From the NCBI GenBank assembly GCA_913046825.1, contig CAJWTF010000038.1, positions 1 to 27,399 on the forward strand: 27,399 nucleotides of DNA. The letters run 5' to 3'. A program made the translations under genes and the position numbers. The notes beneath the pieces are model-generated. The model did not search any database and was not told the DNA's origin. It saw only the letters and a list, made by a program, of their open reading frames with translations. Position 1 is the first letter of the stretch. Every line of letters starts with the position of its first letter. Below are positions 1 to 7,927 of this stretch, one piece after another. The stretch comes from an uncultured Rickettsiales bacterium. GTDB taxonomy: Bacteria > Pseudomonadota > Alphaproteobacteria > UBA8366.

Positions 1-2
1 AG

Positions 3-473
3 GATTCCCGCTCGCCGGTCTTCGGCGCCCGTTTGATAGCGAAGGCCTGGACTGATCCTGCCTTCAAGGAACGCTTGATCGCCGATGTTAACGGCGCAGC
101 GGCCGAGATGGATATCGACGCCGGTGACATTCCAATTCGCGGTGTCGAGAACACAGACGACGTCCATAACGTGGTCGTCTGCACTCTGTGTTCTTGTTAC
201 CCGCGCTCGTTGATTGGCCTGCCGCCGGATTGGTACAAATCGCGAGCCTATCGCAGCCGCACCGTGCGCGAGCCCCGCAAGGTCTTGGCGGAGTTCGGCA
301 CCGTCATGCCGGACGATATCGACGTCCGCGTCCATGACAGCACGGCGGATTTACGGTTTCTCGTCATTCCGAAGCGCCCCGAAGGCTCCGAGTCGATGAG
401 CGAGAAAGAGCTGACCGAATTGGTCACCCGCGATAGCATGATCGGCGTTTCCGTCGCGAAGAACCCGGCTTAG
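3..473 (+). CDS. Nitrile hydratase alpha-like subunit, cobalt type (5' end missing)
   Basis: This is the C-terminal part of a nitrile hydratase alpha or thiocyanate hydrolase gamma subunit, which hydrates nitriles to amides or acts on thiocyanate. The frame is open to the left edge, so the start lies outside the window. The metal-binding claw CTLCSC is present (bases about 180-197). Its threonine is typical of cobalt enzymes; iron enzymes usually have CSLCSC. Downstream are the family blocks GLPPDWYKS, YRSRTVREPR and LVTRDSMIGV. After the claw the sequence reads YPRSLIGLPP, where the nitrile hydratases I remember have YPWPVLGLPP, so the substrate may differ. Neither the beta subunit nor an activator gene is visible to the right; they may be upstream. 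The family call is secure, the exact enzyme is not. Confidence 0.88.
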   Translation, partial: DSRSPVFGARLIAKAWTDPAFKERLIADVNGAAAEMDIDAGDIPIRGVENTDDVHNVVVCTLCSCYPRSLIGLPPDWYKSRAYRSRTVREPRKVLAEFGTVMPDDIDVRVHDSTADLRFLVIPKRPEGSESMSEKELTELVTRDSMIGVSVAKNPA

Positions 474-492
474 GGGATAGGAAAACGACGTA

Positions 493-1092
493 TTGAAGCG
501 AATCGGCATTCTGCTACTCGCCGTAGCCGCCATCAGCGGTTGCTACTTTCCGAGCGATTTTGAAGCGGATATTCAGATCGACCGGCAAGGGCGCTACCGT
601 TTCACCTATGTCGGCAAGTTGACCGACTTGTCGATGGCGCAACGGATGGCGCGCGGCGATTTACAGGGTACGGCCGTCCTCGGTCGGGTCGAGATCGCCG
701 AACGCGACCTGCGTCGCGACTCGGCTTTCAAGAAAATTAAATACGAGGAAAAAGCCCGGTTCGACGTCACCTATCAGCGCGACGGCTATATAATCGGCGA
801 AAAATCGCTTGATTTCATTCGCCTCAACTCACGTTTTTTGACGTTAAAATACAATAAAAATACCGGAGAAATTACGATCATCGGCGGCAAGCCGAACAAA
901 AATCATGCGGATGCCTTGGAGCAGGCTGGGCTGGAATTCAAGGGCGTCCTGCGCATTTGGACAAACGTGCAACCGAAGAAACACAATTCCAAGGATATCA
1001 CGACCCGCGGCCAATTGACCGTCTATACCTGGGATATCAAGAACGTGCGCCAAAAGGTACCGATCTTCAAATTCGTGCCGCAGCCTCAGTAA
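493..1092 (+). CDS. Putative lipoprotein of unknown function
   Basis: I do not recognise this 199-residue protein. It begins with a short lysine/arginine start and a hydrophobic stretch ending in AISGC, a lipobox-like signal peptidase II site with Cys17 as the probable lipidated residue, so it should be a membrane-anchored periplasmic lipoprotein. The rest is mostly beta-type sequence with alternating polar and hydrophobic residues and many lysines and arginines, without a cysteine pattern or known motif. The likely start is TTG at 493, preceded by a purine-rich GGGGATAGG at 472-480. It lies 19 bases after the nitrile hydratase-like gene and 26 before the next membrane protein gene, so the three may be cotranscribed. 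Whether it serves the hydratase cannot be told from sequence. Confidence 0.7.
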   Translation: MKRIGILLLAVAAISGCYFPSDFEADIQIDRQGRYRFTYVGKLTDLSMAQRMARGDLQGTAVLGRVEIAERDLRRDSAFKKIKYEEKARFDVTYQRDGYIIGEKSLDFIRLNSRFLTLKYNKNTGEITIIGGKPNKNHADALEQAGLEFKGVLRIWTNVQPKKHNSKDITTRGQLTVYTWDIKNVRQKVPIFKFVPQPQ

Positions 1093-1118
1093 ATCTGTAA
1101 AGCGACAGGAATAACCTA

Positions 1119-1556
1119 ATGGAAGCGGCCGCATATATGTCGCTCTTCGTCAGCGCGTTCGCGGCGGCGACGATTCTACCGTTGTCCTCGGAAGCGGTCC
1201 TGTCCGTACTCATCGCGGCAGAAGGTTTCGACATTTGGTTTCTGGTCGGTATTGCCAGCATCGCCAACACATTGGGTGCTGCCGTTAATTGGGTATTGGG
1301 ACGGTACTGCCTGAGATGGCGGGACCATAGATGGTTTCCGGTCTCGGCATACGCGCTGGACCGGGCATCGGAATGGTTCACGCGGTGCGGACAAATTTCC
1401 TTGTTGTTCGCCTGGGTCCCGATCATCGGCGATCCGCTGGCCTTTGCGGCGGGAATATTACGGGTCTCGTTTTGGCGGTTTTTGCTGCTGGTCGCGATTG
1501 GCAAGACGCTGCGCTATGTGGCTGTCGCGCTACTGGCGGAACGTGGGCTCACATGA
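1119..1556 (+). CDS. YqaA/DedA-related membrane protein (VTT domain)
   Basis: This 145-residue integral membrane protein belongs to the YqaA branch of the SNARE-associated/VTT (DedA-like) group. Visible features are an N-terminal hydrophobic segment (about residues 5-35), a glycine/asparagine-rich reentrant-like stretch (IASIANTLGAAVNWVLGRY), a basic/aromatic loop (WRDHRWFPVS) and the conserved WVPIIGDPLAFAAGILR block near residues 98-115, followed by a last hydrophobic helix. DedA relatives are linked to lipid translocation and membrane homeostasis; the role of YqaA itself is poorly defined. ATG at 1119 follows AGGA at 1107-1110. The stop overlaps the A-run of the pckA terminator, which comes from the opposite strand. 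Confidence 0.82.
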   Translation: MEAAAYMSLFVSAFAAATILPLSSEAVLSVLIAAEGFDIWFLVGIASIANTLGAAVNWVLGRYCLRWRDHRWFPVSAYALDRASEWFTRCGQISLLFAWVPIIGDPLAFAAGILRVSFWRFLLLVAIGKTLRYVAVALLAERGLT

Positions 1557-1578
1557 AAAAAGCCTGCGAAAAGCCGGC
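1556..1578 (-). terminator. Intrinsic terminator of pckA
   Basis: Read on the minus strand, GCCGGC (1578-1573), loop TTTTC and GCAGGC (1567-1562) form a six-pair stem with one mismatch, followed directly by six T (1561-1556). It begins 27 bases past the pckA stop, at the end of the convergent membrane protein gene. The plus-strand side has no T-run, so it should work only for pckA. Confidence 0.7.
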
Positions 1579-1605
1579 CTCTCTCGTCCCTATCGATCAA
1601 TCGGA

Positions 1606-3207
1606 TCAAGCAGCGTAAACGCCCGCCGCTTTCACGTTATCGTCGACATATTCCTCGAACTGTTTGAAGTTCGCTTCGAAGCGTTGCGTAAGGTCACGTG
1701 CCGTCGTGTCGTAGGCGTTTTTGTCACCCCAAGTCTCGCGCGGTTGCAGCACTTCGTTCGGCACGTCCGGACAGACTTGCGGCACGTTGAGGCCGAAGTT
1801 CGGATCCGCCGCCGTCGCCACTTCCGCCAACCGGCCGTCGAGGGCCGCGCGGACCATGGCCCGTGTGTAGTCGATCTGCATCCGCTTGCCGGTGCCATAG
1901 GCACCGCCCGACCAACCGGTGTTTACCAGCCAACATTTGGCGCCGGTCTTGGCAATCCGCTCACCGAGCATCTTTGCGTAGACCGACGGATGGCGCGGCA
2001 TGAAGGGTGCGCCGAAGCACGTCGAGAAGGTCGCTTGCGGCTCGGTCAGGCCTCGCTCGGTGCCCCCGACGCGTGCAGTATATCCCGACAGGAAGTGATA
2101 CATCGCTTGATCAGCCGACAAGCGGCTGATCGGAGGCAGCACGCCGAAGGCGTCGGCCGTTAGCATCACCACGTTCTCCGGCTGTCCGCCGACACCGCTC
2201 ATTTCTACATTCGGGATGAACGACAAGGGGTATGACGCACGGGTATTCTCCGTGAGTGATCTATCATCGAGGTTCAGCACCCGGGTATTCGGGTCCATCA
2301 CCACATTCTCCAAGATCGTGCCGAACATACCGCACGTCGCGAAAATTTCCGGCTCGGCCTTAGCCGAGAGATTGATGACCTTGGCGTAGCAGCCACCTTC
2401 AAAGTTAAAGACACCGTCTTCAGTCCAGCCATGTTCGTCATCGCCGATCAAGGTACGGGTGCCGTCCGCGGACAAGGTCGTCTTCCCCGTTCCGGAAAGA
2501 CCGAAGAAAATTCCGACATCGCCCTTCTCGCCGATATTGGCGGAGCAGTGCATGGGCAAGACGTTGCGGTCTGGCAGCACGTAGTTGAGATAGCTGAAGA
2601 CTGACTTTTTGATTTCACCCGCGTATTGCGTACCGGCGACCAGAACCATGCGTTCTTTGAAATTCATCATGATCGCGCAGTCGGAATTCACGCCGTCGCG
2701 TTCCGCATGTGTCTTGTAGTAAGGCGCATTGAGGATCGTCAATTCCGGTGTGAAAGACGACATCTCTTCCGCCGTTGGCTGGCGGAACATGTTGCGCGCG
2801 AACAGACTGTGCCAAGGGCTCTCACTAATTACGCGGACCTTCAACTGGTAGGCCGGATCAGCGCCGGCAACGAGGTCCTGTACGTAAACATCGCGGCCTT
2901 GAAAATACGCGAGCATTTGCAGACGGAGCGCCTCAAACCGGGCTTCGGTGTTCGATTTGTTGACCGCACCCCACCAGATTTTGTCGCGGGTGGTTTCTTC
3001 TTCGATGATGTATTTATCGTTAGACGACCGGCCTGTATAAGCGCCGGTCTCCACGACCAAAGAACCACCTTTCGCTACCGTTCCGCGCCCCTGGCGGATG
3101 GTTGCTTCGTAAAGCGCTTCGGCACCCAGATTCCAGTAAACCGCGGCCTCGTTGTTGAGGCCATGATTCTCCAGGCCGAATTGACTGTGTTGCTGCAATT
3201 TTCCCAT
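1606..3207 (-). CDS. pckA: Phosphoenolpyruvate carboxykinase (ATP)
   Basis: PckA converts oxaloacetate and ATP to PEP, CO2 and ADP, the first committed step of gluconeogenesis, in the cytoplasm. From ATG 3207 the protein has 533 residues, normal for the ATP-dependent family. Visible motifs are TGRSSNDK near 58-65 (substrate-binding arginine), EIKKSVF near 198-204 and MHCSAN near 219-224 (metal lysine and histidine), the kinase P-loop GLSGTGKT at 236-243 and DDEHGW at 256-261. A GTG at 3240 would add 11 residues but lies inside a leader hairpin. The purine stretch AAGAGGG abuts the ATG with almost no spacing, so the start is not certain. The place beside chvI/chvG and PTS genes is conserved in many alphaproteobacteria, and pckA is a known ChvI-linked gene in rhizobia. 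Confidence 0.97.
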   Translation of the reverse strand: MGKLQQHSQFGLENHGLNNEAAVYWNLGAEALYEATIRQGRGTVAKGGSLVVETGAYTGRSSNDKYIIEEETTRDKIWWGAVNKSNTEARFEALRLQMLAYFQGRDVYVQDLVAGADPAYQLKVRVISESPWHSLFARNMFRQPTAEEMSSFTPELTILNAPYYKTHAERDGVNSDCAIMMNFKERMVLVAGTQYAGEIKKSVFSYLNYVLPDRNVLPMHCSANIGEKGDVGIFFGLSGTGKTTLSADGTRTLIGDDEHGWTEDGVFNFEGGCYAKVINLSAKAEPEIFATCGMFGTILENVVMDPNTRVLNLDDRSLTENTRASYPLSFIPNVEMSGVGGQPENVVMLTADAFGVLPPISRLSADQAMYHFLSGYTARVGGTERGLTEPQATFSTCFGAPFMPRHPSVYAKMLGERIAKTGAKCWLVNTGWSGGAYGTGKRMQIDYTRAMVRAALDGRLAEVATAADPNFGLNVPQVCPDVPNEVLQPRETWGDKNAYDTTARDLTQRFEANFKQFEEYVDDNVKAAGVYAA

Positions 3208-3223
3208 CCCTCTTGCGCACGGA

Positions 3224-3250
3224 GCGGGCAATGCCCGCACATCCCTTATA
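3224..3250 (-). promoter_or_regulatory. Candidate pckA -10 element and 5' leader hairpin
   Basis: On the minus strand TATAAG (3250-3245) resembles a -10 box; no convincing -35 is seen. Transcription from it would begin near 3238, exactly where a perfect hairpin starts: GCGGGC (3238-3233), loop ATT, GCCCGC (3229-3224). The mRNA could therefore carry a 5'-terminal hairpin about 17 bases before the start codon. The hairpin is seen directly; the promoter and its use are inference. Confidence 0.4.
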
Positions 3251-3291
3251 TTAAGTGTGTTGATACCTATGTTACACGACGGAAATCAACA

Positions 3292-3362
3292 GTGACCTGA
3301 CGTCACATTGCGGATTTCTTTCGTTGTTTGTGAGAATTTCTTGACTTTGACGTTCGTTTGAC
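3292..3362. promoter_or_regulatory. Repeats in the Sco1-pckA gap: GTGAC dyad and three TTGAC repeats
   Basis: The 159-base gap upstream of pckA holds GTGAC-N5-GTCAC (3292-3306), which contains the palindrome TGACGTCA (3298-3305). It also holds three same-strand copies of TTGAC at 3341, 3347 and 3358. The last two start 11 bases apart, a spacing typical of OmpR-class response-regulator half-sites. They could be binding sites controlling pckA, with ChvI as an obvious candidate, but a match to a published ChvI consensus was not made. Confidence 0.35.
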
Positions 3363-3366
3363 GAGC

Positions 3367-4005
3367 TCAGCTTTGCTCTTTCTGAATATACTTGTTCATC
3401 GTTTTGGCGACAGCCTCCGGATCCGTGCCACCCCTGAACATCGTCAAGAAGCCGCCATCGTCACCCATAAAGTAGACGAAATTAGAGTGATCCATCAAAT
3501 ATTCGCTGGCATCTTCGTCCTTCGCCTTGCGGTAAAATACACGGTAACTCTTGGCTACGGCGGCGATTTCAGCGAGTGAGCCCGTCAGGCCGATGAACCG
3601 GGGGTGAAACTGTGCGACATACTCCGCCAGGAACTCCGTCGTATCGCGTTCCGGATCAATAGTGATGAACAGAGGCTGAACCTTATCAGCGTGCGGCCCC
3701 AGCGCGTCGATAGTCGCGGCAATATTCGCCAATTCGGTCGGACAGACGTCCGGACAGTAGCCATAGCCGAAATAGATGTAGAGATAGCGCCCCTGATAGG
3801 CCGCATCGGACACTTTTTCGCCCAAGTGATTCGTCAACGCGAACGGACCGCCAATTTTGACAGCCGTTGATAGACCGGCACCTTCCGTAGTTTCGATTGT
3901 TCGAGTATCGGCTATCCGCTGCCATGCCACGAACGCCGTGACGGCAATAGCACCGAGCGCAATCAACATGATGCCAATTTGCGCGATGGTCGGGGTACGC
4001 TCCAT
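3367..4005 (-). CDS. Sco1/SenC-family copper chaperone
   Basis: Sco proteins deliver copper to the CuA site of cytochrome c oxidase or act as periplasmic thiol reductants. From ATG 4005 the protein has 212 residues. There is one N-terminal transmembrane segment (about 8-28), then a thioredoxin-like domain in the periplasm. The copper ligands are in place: CPDVC (Cys84, Cys88) in FGYGYCPDVCPTELA, and His173 in LMDHSNFVYFM. FITIDPERDT near 113-121 is also family-typical. An in-frame TTG at 4044 is ruled out because it lies inside the upstream terminator-like hairpin. No strong ribosome site is seen before 4005. The gene runs toward pckA 159 bases away; no oxidase genes are nearby. Confidence 0.93.
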   Translation of the reverse strand: MERTPTIAQIGIMLIALGAIAVTAFVAWQRIADTRTIETTEGAGLSTAVKIGGPFALTNHLGEKVSDAAYQGRYLYIYFGYGYCPDVCPTELANIAATIDALGPHADKVQPLFITIDPERDTTEFLAEYVAQFHPRFIGLTGSLAEIAAVAKSYRVFYRKAKDEDASEYLMDHSNFVYFMGDDGGFLTMFRGGTDPEAVAKTMNKYIQKEQS

Positions 4006-4032
4006 CTGTCGGCTTGTCCAACGGAAGCAGTT

Positions 4033-4063
4033 AAAAAAAAGCAAGTATCGCTCCCGACGATAC
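4033..4063 (-). terminator. Terminator-like hairpin in the Sco1 leader (possible attenuator)
   Basis: On the minus strand GTATCG (4063-4058) pairs with CGATAC (4050-4045), with an extra T-G pair inside and loop CGGGA. It is followed by TTGC and eight T (4040-4033). This is a good intrinsic terminator pointing toward Sco1, ending 27 bases before its start codon. No gene lies upstream on this strand before the divergent chvI. It either attenuates Sco1 or stops antisense transcription from the chvI side. Confidence 0.6.
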
Positions 4064-4117
4064 CGGCGCGAGTGGACAAATCGACGCAGTGGCCCGTTTT
4101 CACTGAACTGTGATCAA

Positions 4118-4138
4118 CAGGTTCAATTATTGAACCTG
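4118..4138. promoter_or_regulatory. Perfect 9-3-9 palindrome between Sco1 and chvI
   Basis: CAGGTTCAA (4118-4126), spacer TTA, TTGAACCTG (4130-4138) is a perfect inverted repeat in the divergent intergenic region (4006-4233), about 95 bases before chvI and 112 before Sco1. No T-run follows, so it is not a terminator. The size and symmetry fit an operator for a dimeric regulator; which one cannot be told. No convincing -35/-10 pair was found for either flanking gene. Confidence 0.45.
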
Positions 4139-4233
4139 CTCCACATTGCCCCGTTCTTGCCTCATTCTCGCCCTGACTTATTCCGATTGTGGGGTTTGGT
4201 CATGTGTTGCTAAACTCCGAGGCGGAAAATCCA

Positions 4234-4929
4234 ATGCATCAAACAATAGCTCTGGTCGATGACGACCAAAATATCCTCACTTCCGTTTCGATGGCGCTCG
4301 AAGCGGAAGGGTTCCACGTCCGTACCTACAAAGACGGCGAAGATGCGCTGCGTGGGTTGTCGCGCCAGCCGGTGGACCTGGCTGTGCTCGACATTAAGAT
4401 GCCTCGGATGGACGGCATGGAATTGTTACAAAAATTGCGGAAATCGACTCACATGCCCGTGATATTTTTGACGTCGAAAGATGACGAGGTCGACGAGGTT
4501 TTGGGCTTGCGCATGGGCGCGGACGACTACATCAAGAAGCCATTTTCACAACGCTTGTTGATAGAACGTATACGGACCTTGTTGCGCCGCTTGGACGGTG
4601 CGGAAAATGGCGAGGCCTCTGGTGAAGAAACGCTCGTTCGAGGTGACCTTGTGCTTGACCCTGATCGGCACCTCTGTATGTGGAGCGGCGGTGAAGTGCC
4701 ACTGACGGTGACGGAGTTTCTCCTCATCAAGTCGTTGGCGCAACGACCAGGCCATGTGAAGACTCGCGATCAGCTCATGGATGCCGCCTATGGAGAGAGT
4801 ATCTACGTGGATGATCGCACGATCGATAGCCATATCAAGCGATTGCGGGCAAAGTTCCGCCAAGTCGATTCCGGCTTTGCCCAGATCGAGACGCTGTATG
4901 GAGTCGGTTATCGTTATCGAGACTCGTGA
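4234..4929 (+). CDS. chvI: Response regulator ChvI (OmpR family)
   Basis: ChvI is the DNA-binding regulator of the ChvG-ChvI system, which in alphaproteobacteria answers acid and envelope stress and controls envelope and central carbon genes. The receiver domain (about 1-118) has the acidic pair at 10-11, phospho-acceptor Asp53 in [12 protein letters not shown], Thr80 and Lys102 in IKKPF. The C-terminal winged helix includes [31 protein letters not shown] and ends in VGYRYRDS. I chose ATG 4234 (231 residues), preceded by CGAGGCGG at 4218-4225, over a longer in-frame ORF from 4189. The stop overlaps the GTG of chvG, so the pair is translationally coupled. Confidence 0.96.
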   Translation: MHQTIALVDDDQNILTSVSMALEAEGFHVRTYKDGEDALRGLSRQPVDLAVLDIKMPRMDGMELLQKLRKSTHMPVIFLTSKDDEVDEVLGLRMGADDYIKKPFSQRLLIERIRTLLRRLDGAENGEASGEETLVRGDLVLDPDRHLCMWSGGEVPLTVTEFLLIKSLAQRPGHVKTRDQLMDAAYGESIYVDDRTIDSHIKRLRAKFRQVDSGFAQIETLYGVGYRYRDS

Positions 4930-6566
4930 CCCTGGAATCCGCCGGTGATAAGGAGCTGTTCCACACCGTGGCCCGCCGCCGCCGGAGGGTGTCTCCGATT
5001 ACGCGGCGTATTCTCGCCATCAATATGGTCGCGCTGCTGATTCCCATCGGTGGGCTACTTTATCTCGGGCCGTATCGCGACGGACTGGTCGATTCCGAAC
5101 TCGAAGCTCTGCGGCTGCAGGCGGACACCTTCGCGGGAGCCATCGGTGAAGGGGCGATTGAGATCACGCCGACGGGCCGGCAATTAGTAAACCTGCAGAT
5201 AGCGCGGCAAATAGTATGGCGGCTCAGCGCGCCTTCGGGTATTCGCTCGCGGTTGTTCGCGCCGAACGGCGCGTTGATTGTCGACAGCCGTTATTTGATG
5301 GGAACTCGTTTTGCCGTTCAGGTGCAAGAGCTTCCCCCGCCGGAAGAACCGAATTGGGTGATCCGAACCGCTTCGAGATTGATCAATTGGGTATCTTCGC
5401 TGTTGCCGGAGCGCCAAAAGTTCGAGCGCTTCGTCGAAAAACACAATCAAAGCGCCGCGGATTTCGTCGAAGTTCAAGAAGCGCTGGCGGGAGAGAGCAC
5501 GGGTTACGTGCGGCGTTCCGAGACTAAGACTTTGATCTTGTCCGTCGCTGTTCCGGTGCAGCGCTACCGACACATCCTCGGCGCCCTGATGGTGTCGAAG
5601 GACGATACAGCGGTCAAAGCCGCAATGAGCGAGGTCCGCTTAACCGTTGTCGCGGTGTTCGGCGCGGCCCTAGTCGTGACAATTTTACTCTCCATCTACC
5701 TTGCGGGAACACTCGCCCGTCCGGTTCTTCGCTTGGCGACGGCGGCGGAGCGTGTGCGCCGGGGATTGGGGCGCGGGTCGGAAGAAATTCCCGACTTTAC
5801 CGGACGTGACGACGAGATCGGCGACCTATCCGGTGTTTTGCGTGAGATGACCGAGTCGTTGCACGATCGAATGGACGCGATCGAGCGATTTGCTGCCGAT
5901 GTCAGCCATGAGATTAAAAACCCCCTGACTTCGCTGCGCAGTGCCGTGGAGACCGCGGCGCGGGTCAGTGATCCCGATCAACAAAAGAAGTTGATGAATA
6001 TCGTACAAGAAGACGTGCAACGCCTGGATCGACTAATCACCGATATTTCCAACGCCTCAAGACTCGACTCAGAATTGAGCCGGGCGGAGACGGAAACCAT
6101 CGACATGGCGGCCATGTTGGATGCGCTATGCGAAATCTACAGTGCGAGCGATAACGATATAGTTATCTCTGTCGAGATATCGGGCGAACCTCCATTCCCC
6201 GCGAAGGCCATGGAAGACCGGCTTGTGCAGGTGTTTCGCAACCTGATTCAGAATGCCATCAGTTTCAGTCCGCGAGGTGGCCGCGTCGTAATGCATCTTT
6301 CCCGCCGGGAAGCGGATATCGAGATTGACGTTATCGACGAAGGTTCGGGATTACCCGAAGGTAAATTAGAGGCGGTTTTTGATCGGTTCTATTCCGAGCG
6401 ACCGGAAGGGGAGAAGTTCGGCACCCATTCAGGATTGGGCCTGTCTATTTCGAAACAGATTATCGAAGCGCATGGCGGAACGATCCGGGCGGAAAATAGA
6501 TATAAGGCAAATGGCGCAATAAGCGGAGCGCGATTTATCGTCCGCTTGCCGATCTCGGAAGATTGA
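4926..6566 (+). CDS. chvG: Sensor histidine kinase ChvG
   Basis: This is the membrane sensor kinase partner of ChvI, 546 residues. Layout: basic cytoplasmic N terminus, transmembrane helix about 28-48, a periplasmic sensor region about 49-238, a second helix about 239-261 and a HAMP linker to about 315. Then come the dimerisation domain with phospho-accepting His328 in [20 protein letters not shown] and an ATP-binding domain with the N box ([13 protein letters not shown]), DEGSGLPEG and [18 protein letters not shown]. The start is GTG 4926, overlapping the chvI stop. In rhizobia the periplasmic protein ExoR inhibits this kinase; no exoR is in the window. The kinase opens into the PTS genes 33 bases downstream, a linkage conserved in alphaproteobacteria. 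Confidence 0.96.
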   Translation: MTLESAGDKELFHTVARRRRRVSPITRRILAINMVALLIPIGGLLYLGPYRDGLVDSELEALRLQADTFAGAIGEGAIEITPTGRQLVNLQIARQIVWRLSAPSGIRSRLFAPNGALIVDSRYLMGTRFAVQVQELPPPEEPNWVIRTASRLINWVSSLLPERQKFERFVEKHNQSAADFVEVQEALAGESTGYVRRSETKTLILSVAVPVQRYRHILGALMVSKDDTAVKAAMSEVRLTVVAVFGAALVVTILLSIYLAGTLARPVLRLATAAERVRRGLGRGSEEIPDFTGRDDEIGDLSGVLREMTESLHDRMDAIERFAADVSHEIKNPLTSLRSAVETAARVSDPDQQKKLMNIVQEDVQRLDRLITDISNASRLDSELSRAETETIDMAAMLDALCEIYSASDNDIVISVEISGEPPFPAKAMEDRLVQVFRNLIQNAISFSPRGGRVVMHLSRREADIEIDVIDEGSGLPEGKLEAVFDRFYSERPEGEKFGTHSGLGLSISKQIIEAHGGTIRAENRYKANGAISGARFIVRLPISED

Positions 6567-6599
6567 CACGACGCGGTGCGAGTCGCAGGTTTGCACTCG

Positions 6600-7028
6600 A
6601 TGGAAACAGTTCACGCAACAGCGGTAATGATCGAAGAGAAGGGTGTGTTATTGCGCGGCCCGCCCAGATCGGGGAAATCGGATTTGGCGCTGCGCTTGAT
6701 TAACGACGGCGCCATTCTCATCGCCGATGATCGCACCGCATTGACCCTTCGCGACGGTGCCGTCATCGCACAATGTCCAGCGTCGATTGCGGGGCAACTG
6801 GAAGTGCGCGGCATAGGCATCGTGGATTTGCCTTATATCGAGGAAGCCGCCCTTTCGATGATTGTCGATTTGGTCAGCTCGGACCAAGTCGACCGACTTC
6901 CCGCACAGCACATGGAGGAATTGTTGGGCTGCCGAATTTCGAGCATTACCCTGGCGCCGTTCGAGGCATCGGCGCCAGCGAAGATTAAAATGGCGATACG
7001 CCTGCCGGCAGAGGGATATCCACTGTGA
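6600..7028 (+). CDS. hprK: HPr kinase/phosphorylase, short alphaproteobacterial form
   Basis: HprK phosphorylates, and can dephosphorylate, a serine on HPr. From ATG 6600 the protein has 142 residues, corresponding only to the C-terminal catalytic domain of the roughly 310-residue Firmicutes enzyme; this is the usual alphaproteobacterial form. The P-loop GPPRSGKSD is at 20-28, ADDR follows near 42-45, and the family signature LEVRGIGIVDL lies around residues 67-77. An in-frame GTG at 6576 would add eight residues; ATG is preferred because homologous proteins begin with a similar VHAT-like stretch. The stop overlaps the rapZ GTG. The target HPr is encoded three genes on and carries the matching serine. 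Confidence 0.93.
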   Translation: METVHATAVMIEEKGVLLRGPPRSGKSDLALRLINDGAILIADDRTALTLRDGAVIAQCPASIAGQLEVRGIGIVDLPYIEEAALSMIVDLVSSDQVDRLPAQHMEELLGCRISSITLAPFEASAPAKIKMAIRLPAEGYPL

Positions 7029-7912
7029 GGCAAAACGGTCATGATGGACGGATTATTTTGGTCACCGGCATGTCGGGCGCCGGGCGTTCCTCGACCTTGC
7101 ATGTTTTCGAAGATATCGGTTTCGAAGCTGTCGATAATTTACCTCTCTCCCTTTTAGGTAGCCTCGTAAAGGGGGCTGCGTCGGGGCAGGCCTTGGCGAT
7201 CGGTGTGGATATCAGAACGCGGGATTTCGCCAATGACGCCTTCGAGCGGGAGTTGACGCGGCTGCGCGGACAAGACGAATTCTCCGTCTCCACGATCTTT
7301 CTCGATTGTGACGAAGATGTGCTGATCAAGCGCTACACGGAAACCCGACGGCGGCATCCATTGTCGGATGACCGGCCGTTGGCGGATGGGGTCAAGCTCG
7401 AACGGCGTATGCTCCAGCCGGTGCGGGACCGCGCGGATACCCTGATCGACACCAGTCACCTGACACCTTGGATATTAAAGCGGCAATTGATGGAGCGTTT
7501 CGCGCGAAAGGATGTCTCCGTCCTCAGCATTTTTGTTACGTCGTTTTCGTATCGCCAAGGTGTCCCACGCGAAGCGGATTTGGTTTTTGATGTTCGGTTT
7601 CTCCGCAATCCTCACTACGATGCCGAATTGCGCCCGATGACGGGCCGCGATTCGCGTGTTGAAAATTACATTGCGGAAGATCCAGACTTCTCCGCGTATA
7701 TGGAAAGTTTGAAAGCAATGCTGGATTTATTGCTGCCACGCTACGAGGCCGAGGGGAAAAGCTACCTCACAATCGCCATCGGCTGCACCGGTGGAAAGCA
7801 TCGGTCGGTCTATGTCTGTGAATTATTGAGTGAATGGATCGAACAAATGGGTAAGGGCGTTCAATTGCATCACCGCGATCTTGAATCACAGATGCATACG
7901 GAAATTGGATAG
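7025..7912 (+). CDS. rapZ: RapZ-family nucleotide-binding protein
   Basis: This protein has 295 residues and both RapZ halves. The N-terminal P-loop-like motif is GMSGAGRSS (15-23), followed by FEDIGFEAVDNLPLSLL and a Walker B-like TIFLDC. The conserved C-terminal block is TIAIGCTGGKHRSVYVCELL. In E. coli RapZ senses glucosamine-6-phosphate and delivers the sRNA GlmZ to RNase E. GlmZ is not generally present in alphaproteobacteria, so the role here is probably different. The P-loop lysine is arginine (GAGRSS), so nucleotide use may be altered. GTG 7025 overlaps the hprK stop. RapZ is commonly linked to PTS genes, as here. Confidence 0.95.
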   Translation: MRQNGHDGRIILVTGMSGAGRSSTLHVFEDIGFEAVDNLPLSLLGSLVKGAASGQALAIGVDIRTRDFANDAFERELTRLRGQDEFSVSTIFLDCDEDVLIKRYTETRRRHPLSDDRPLADGVKLERRMLQPVRDRADTLIDTSHLTPWILKRQLMERFARKDVSVLSIFVTSFSYRQGVPREADLVFDVRFLRNPHYDAELRPMTGRDSRVENYIAEDPDFSAYMESLKAMLDLLLPRYEAEGKSYLTIAIGCTGGKHRSVYVCELLSEWIEQMGKGVQLHHRDLESQMHTEIG

Positions 7913-7927
7913 GGCGGAGGTATTACC

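Noticed and set aside
1444..3300. Long open frames opposite pckA on the plus strand (up to 239 codons)
   Set aside because: They are antisense shadows of the pckA codon pattern, with no ribosome sites or family features.
4189..4233. Upstream extension of ChvI from GTG 4189
   Set aside because: Receiver domains of this family start a few residues before the acidic pair, which fits ATG 4234 with its ribosome site.
7025..7060. Possible frameshift at the hprK-rapZ junction
   Set aside because: The overlap is a normal GTGA stop-start and both proteins are complete.
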